DNA of 9,396 nucleotides from a bacterium (GTDB taxonomy: Bacteria > Patescibacteriota > Minisyncoccia > Minisyncoccales > GWA2-38-27): the NCBI GenBank assembly GCA_029553225.1, contig JAKPCP010000047.1, forward strand, positions 1-9,396. Direction: 5' to 3'. Made by a program: the position numbers and the translations under genes. Below are positions 8,301 through 9,396 of this stretch, one piece after another. The stretch's first letter is position 1; the number at the start of each line of letters is the position of its first letter. Below the pieces are notes generated by a model. That model worked only from the letters and a program-made list of their open reading frames with translations. It did no database searches and was not told the origin of the DNA.

Positions 8301-8493
8301 ATCCAATAATTGGTTTTATATTTCTTTGTTTTGCTTTTTGATAAAACTCAACTGCTCCGTATAAAACACCGTGGTCAGTTAAAGCAATTGAATCCATATT
8401 TAATTCTTTTGCATAATCTAAAAGCTCGTCAATTTTTGGCAATCCGTCAAGTAAGGAGTAGTGGGAATGGGTATGTAAATGAGTAAATTTCAT
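5311..8493 (-). CDS. dnaE: DNA polymerase III alpha subunit (replicative polymerase)
   Basis: This is the catalytic C-family subunit of the chromosomal replicase. The N-terminal PHP domain has a complete-looking set of metal ligands: His7, His9, Asp16, His41, Glu66, His87, Cys137, Asp206 and His208. This suggests an active proofreading nuclease, unlike E. coli DnaE, whose PHP site is degenerate. The polymerase core follows, with GPGRGSVGGS (356-365), PDIDLDF (399-405) giving catalytic Asp402 and Asp404, HASTHACGVVIS (504-515) and the third Asp553 in KMDFLGL. FNKSHSTAYALIAYQTAY (743-760) and a helix-hairpin-helix region (about 799-837) come next. QKGLF (907-911) sits where the beta-clamp-binding pentapeptide is expected, and an OB fold occupies about 978-1050. 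The protein stops at residue 1060, right after the OB fold, so the tau-binding tail of the 1160-residue E. coli protein appears absent. The start MKFTHLHTHSHYSLLDG fits the family exactly. No Shine-Dalgarno sequence is seen. Probable first gene of the minus-strand cluster. Confidence 0.98.
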   Translation of the reverse strand: MKFTHLHTHSHYSLLDGLPKIDELLDYAKELNMDSIALTDHGVLYGAVEFYQKAKQRNIKPIIGSELYLAYERMEQKRPNIDDTRYHLLLLVKNKTGYQNLVKLITKAHLEGFYYKPRIDEELLKEYSEGLICLSACVQGKIPRLVLSNRIEEAEKTALKYQEIFGKDNFYLELQDHPNNKEQKKVNKILIEFSKKLNIPVVATNDIHYLKPEDSEAQDILMLINTGSSPNDPERLTLKNDDFSMRTPQQMIEAFKEIPEAIENTQKIADMCNFEFELKETKLPAFKVPNGKTDNDYLRELSQEGLKKRFGNNVSKEVIDRMNYELSVIKETGFASYFLIVQDFVNWAKQNRIVVGPGRGSVGGSLVAYLLNITNIDPIKHDLLFERFLNPGRLKGTLPDIDLDFTDRRRDEVINYVSEKYGKDKVAQIITFGTMAARAAIRDVGRALGYPYSYCDKIAKAVPFGFNLDDSLKKVKEFKEIYNVDIQAKKLIDLAKKLEGVCRHASTHACGVVISNKPLTDFVPLQHPTQNDTNIVTQYEMTSIEALGLLKMDFLGLKNLTIIEDTLSRIYVIQNKKVDIENIPLDDEKTYKTLQLGNTTGVFQLESEGMKKYLKELKPTTFEDIVALVALYRPGPMQFIPEYIARKHNKKKIEYLHPKLKSILEKTYGIMIYQEQLMQIARDIAGFSLAEADVLRKAVGKKIKSLLLEQEKKFIDGAIKNGVKKEIALKIWQWILPFASYGFNKSHSTAYALIAYQTAYLKTHYPIEFMAALLTSEKADVERIAILIEECRKMNIEVLPPNINESLKNFTVVPNENKIRFGLLAVKNVGENIIDNITEEKKLNGPFKSIEDFIQRMAAKDLNKKSLEALIKAGAFDKFSERNQLLENIEQLLEWAKEYKKNKINGQKGLFDNSANKLINHLSLAPAKPASNFLKLTWEKELLGLYVSSHPLNDFKKIFEGKTFPISKIDESTINKKIKIGGIISQIKKIITKNGNPMLFVKVEDFTAKTEVVVFPSIMDRNPTAFEENKIVFIKGRVDNRSGEIKIVCEDIEEIINQEV

Positions 8494-8510
8494 GCTATAA
8501 TAAAAAAAAG

Positions 8511-8540
8511 ATTTTATTTTTAAATTATTTTTATTGTTTA
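8511..8540 (-). promoter_or_regulatory. dnaE: Weak candidate promoter for the dnaE cluster
   Basis: On the minus strand, TAAAAT (8516-8511) could be a -10 box with TAAACA (8540-8535), 18 bases upstream, as a 4-of-6 match to -35. The predicted start would be near 8504, giving a leader of about 10 bases before the ATG at 8493. The elements overlap the rnhB promoter candidate, so the two directions could compete. A second -10-like TATTAT at 8502-8497 is too close to the ATG for a conventional start upstream of it. The evidence is weak because of base composition. Confidence 0.22.
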
Positions 8541-8562
8541 ATATAAATACAATTTTTATAAT
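8534..8562 (+). promoter_or_regulatory. rnhB: Candidate sigma70-type promoter for rnhB
   Basis: A perfect -10 hexamer TATAAT lies at 8557-8562, and 17 bases upstream TTGTTT (8534-8539) matches the first half of the -35 consensus. Transcription would start about 8568-8570, only a few bases before the ATG at 8573. This leaves almost no leader and agrees with the lack of a ribosome binding site. In sequence this AT-rich a -10 match can occur by chance, but the spacing and position support it. Confidence 0.5.
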
Positions 8563-8572
8563 TAATAATAGT

Positions 8573-9262
8573 ATGAAATACCCTAATTTTCAAGAAGAGA
8601 AAAAATTATGGAAAAGCGGATATAGATATATTGCGGGAGTAGATGAAGTTGGAAGAGGAAGCTTATCGGGTCCGGTTGTAGCATCAGCAGTAGTAATAGA
8701 TTATAATTTAATCAGTGAAAATTTCAAAAATTTAAAAACTGGAAGTAAAAAAGAAAAACAAAATTTTGAAAAATTATTAAAAGAAGCAAAAGATTCAAAA
8801 AAGATTTCTTCTTATAAAAGAGAAGAATTGTTTAAAATAATAAAAAATTGTTCAGAAATAAAATGGGGGATTGGAAAAGTTTCAGAAAAAATAATTGATA
8901 AGATAAATATTTTAGAAGCAACAAAATTGGCAATGGAAAAAGCAATAAAAAACTTAAAAGAGAAATATTTTTTTGACATTGATTTTATTATAATAGATGG
9001 TAAAATAAAATTAGAGAGAATAAATGTTTTGCAAAAATCAATAATTAAAGGAGATGAGAAAGTTTTTTCTTGCGCCCTGTCTAGTATTATTGCTAAGGTT
9101 TTTAGAGATGATATAATGAAAAAAGAAGACAAAAAATATCCTTATTATAATTTTTCTAAAAACAAAGGATATCCAACAAAAGAGCATCGGGAAAAAATAA
9201 AAAAGCAAGGGCCAATACTTATTCACAGGAAAACATTTTTAAAAAATATAGAAAAGTGGTAA
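8573..9262 (+). CDS. rnhB: Ribonuclease HII
   Basis: RNase HII nicks RNA in RNA/DNA hybrids, including single ribonucleotides misincorporated in DNA. With the ATG at 8573 the protein has 229 residues. The signature AGVDEVGRGSLSGPVVASA starts at residue 21 and gives catalytic Asp24 and Glu25. IIIDGK supplies Asp142, and SSIIAKVFRDDIM supplies Asp179. The C-terminal NKGYPTKEH and HRKTF motifs are present. A TTG at 8534 would add 13 residues, but they are hydrophobic, unlike the family, and that TTG coincides with a likely -35 box, so I reject it. Between the GPVV motif and KDSKKIS there are about 30 Lys/Asn-rich residues, longer than in typical RNase HII. The gene is divergent from dnaE across 79 bases. 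No Shine-Dalgarno sequence precedes the ATG, and the nearby -10 box suggests a leaderless or near-leaderless transcript. Confidence 0.96.
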   Translation: MKYPNFQEEKKLWKSGYRYIAGVDEVGRGSLSGPVVASAVVIDYNLISENFKNLKTGSKKEKQNFEKLLKEAKDSKKISSYKREELFKIIKNCSEIKWGIGKVSEKIIDKINILEATKLAMEKAIKNLKEKYFFDIDFIIIDGKIKLERINVLQKSIIKGDEKVFSCALSSIIAKVFRDDIMKKEDKKYPYYNFSKNKGYPTKEHREKIKKQGPILIHRKTFLKNIEKW

Positions 9263-9337
9263 AATAAAAAAAATTAATAATATAAAAAATAAATTACAAA
9301 ATAATTATAAAAATTATAAAATAAAAAATTTTAAAAT

Positions 9338-9396
9338 ATGTCAAAAAATATTTTTAAACAAAAAAATCTTTATTATTTTTTAATCCCTTTTGTTTT
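9338..9396 (+). CDS. Start of an unidentified protein, truncated by the window edge
   Basis: An ATG at 9338 opens a frame with no stop through the last base, 19 complete codons. It reads MSKNIFKQKNLYYFLIPFV: a short Lys-rich segment followed by a hydrophobic run, as at the start of a signal peptide or a first membrane helix. It lies 75 bases downstream of rnhB on the same strand, across almost pure A/T sequence (a single C at 9297). No Shine-Dalgarno sequence is present, which matches the other genes here. Too little is visible to name a family, and the frame could be chance. Confidence 0.4.
   Translation, partial: MSKNIFKQKNLYYFLIPFV

Noticed and set aside
8499..8535. Inverted repeat AATAAAAA / TTTTTATT in the dnaE-rnhB spacer as an operator
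   Set aside because: Eight bases of pure A/T have too little information in this background to support a binding site.
8534..8572. TTG at 8534 as an upstream start for rnhB
   Set aside because: The extra 13 residues are not RNase HII-like, and the TTG coincides with a likely -35 element whose -10 box lies downstream of it.
8812..9226. Minus-strand open frames opposite rnhB
   Set aside because: They overlap the conserved RNase HII catalytic and C-terminal motifs in antisense and have no family resemblance.

Overview
The window is AT-rich (roughly three quarters A+T by eye), gene-dense and bacterial. Its content and style point to a small-genome Candidate Phyla Radiation (Patescibacteria) organism, most likely Parcubacteria-like. 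The reasons are lysine/isoleucine-rich proteins, tight gene packing, no clear Shine-Dalgarno sequence at any readable start, a threonyl-tRNA synthetase without its N-terminal TGS domain, and a membrane protein that resembles an uncharacterised family I associate with this group. The taxonomic call is inference. UGA acts as a stop (end of thrS), which argues against the UGA=Gly code of Gracilibacteria and Absconditabacteria (SR1).

Layout. Bases 2-967 (+) hold the 3' two thirds of gatB. It converges, with a 2-base gap, on a minus-strand cluster transcribed from right to left: dnaE (8493-5311), thrS (5268-3508), an unrecognised membrane protein (3511-1871) and miaA (1869-970). Spacings in the cluster are 42 bases (dnaE to thrS), a 4-base ATGA overlap (thrS to the membrane protein) and 1 base (membrane protein to miaA). 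This looks like one operon, at least for the last three genes. Divergent from dnaE, across a 79-base AT-rich region (8494-8572), lies rnhB (8573-9262, +), preceded by a good -10 box so close to the ATG that the mRNA would be leaderless or nearly so. A further + strand reading frame begins at 9338 and runs off the end. No gene-free stretch exceeds 100 bases, and I see no tRNA, rRNA, CRISPR array or insertion sequence.

How the genes work together. Most are core information-processing genes: tRNA-dependent amidation (GatB), tRNA charging (ThrRS), tRNA i6A37 modification (MiaA), replicative DNA synthesis (DnaE) and RNA removal from DNA (RNase HII). The least explained item is the 546-residue protein between thrS and miaA: a charged soluble N-terminal region of about 320 residues followed by four to six membrane segments. 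I found no convincing new multi-gene system here.
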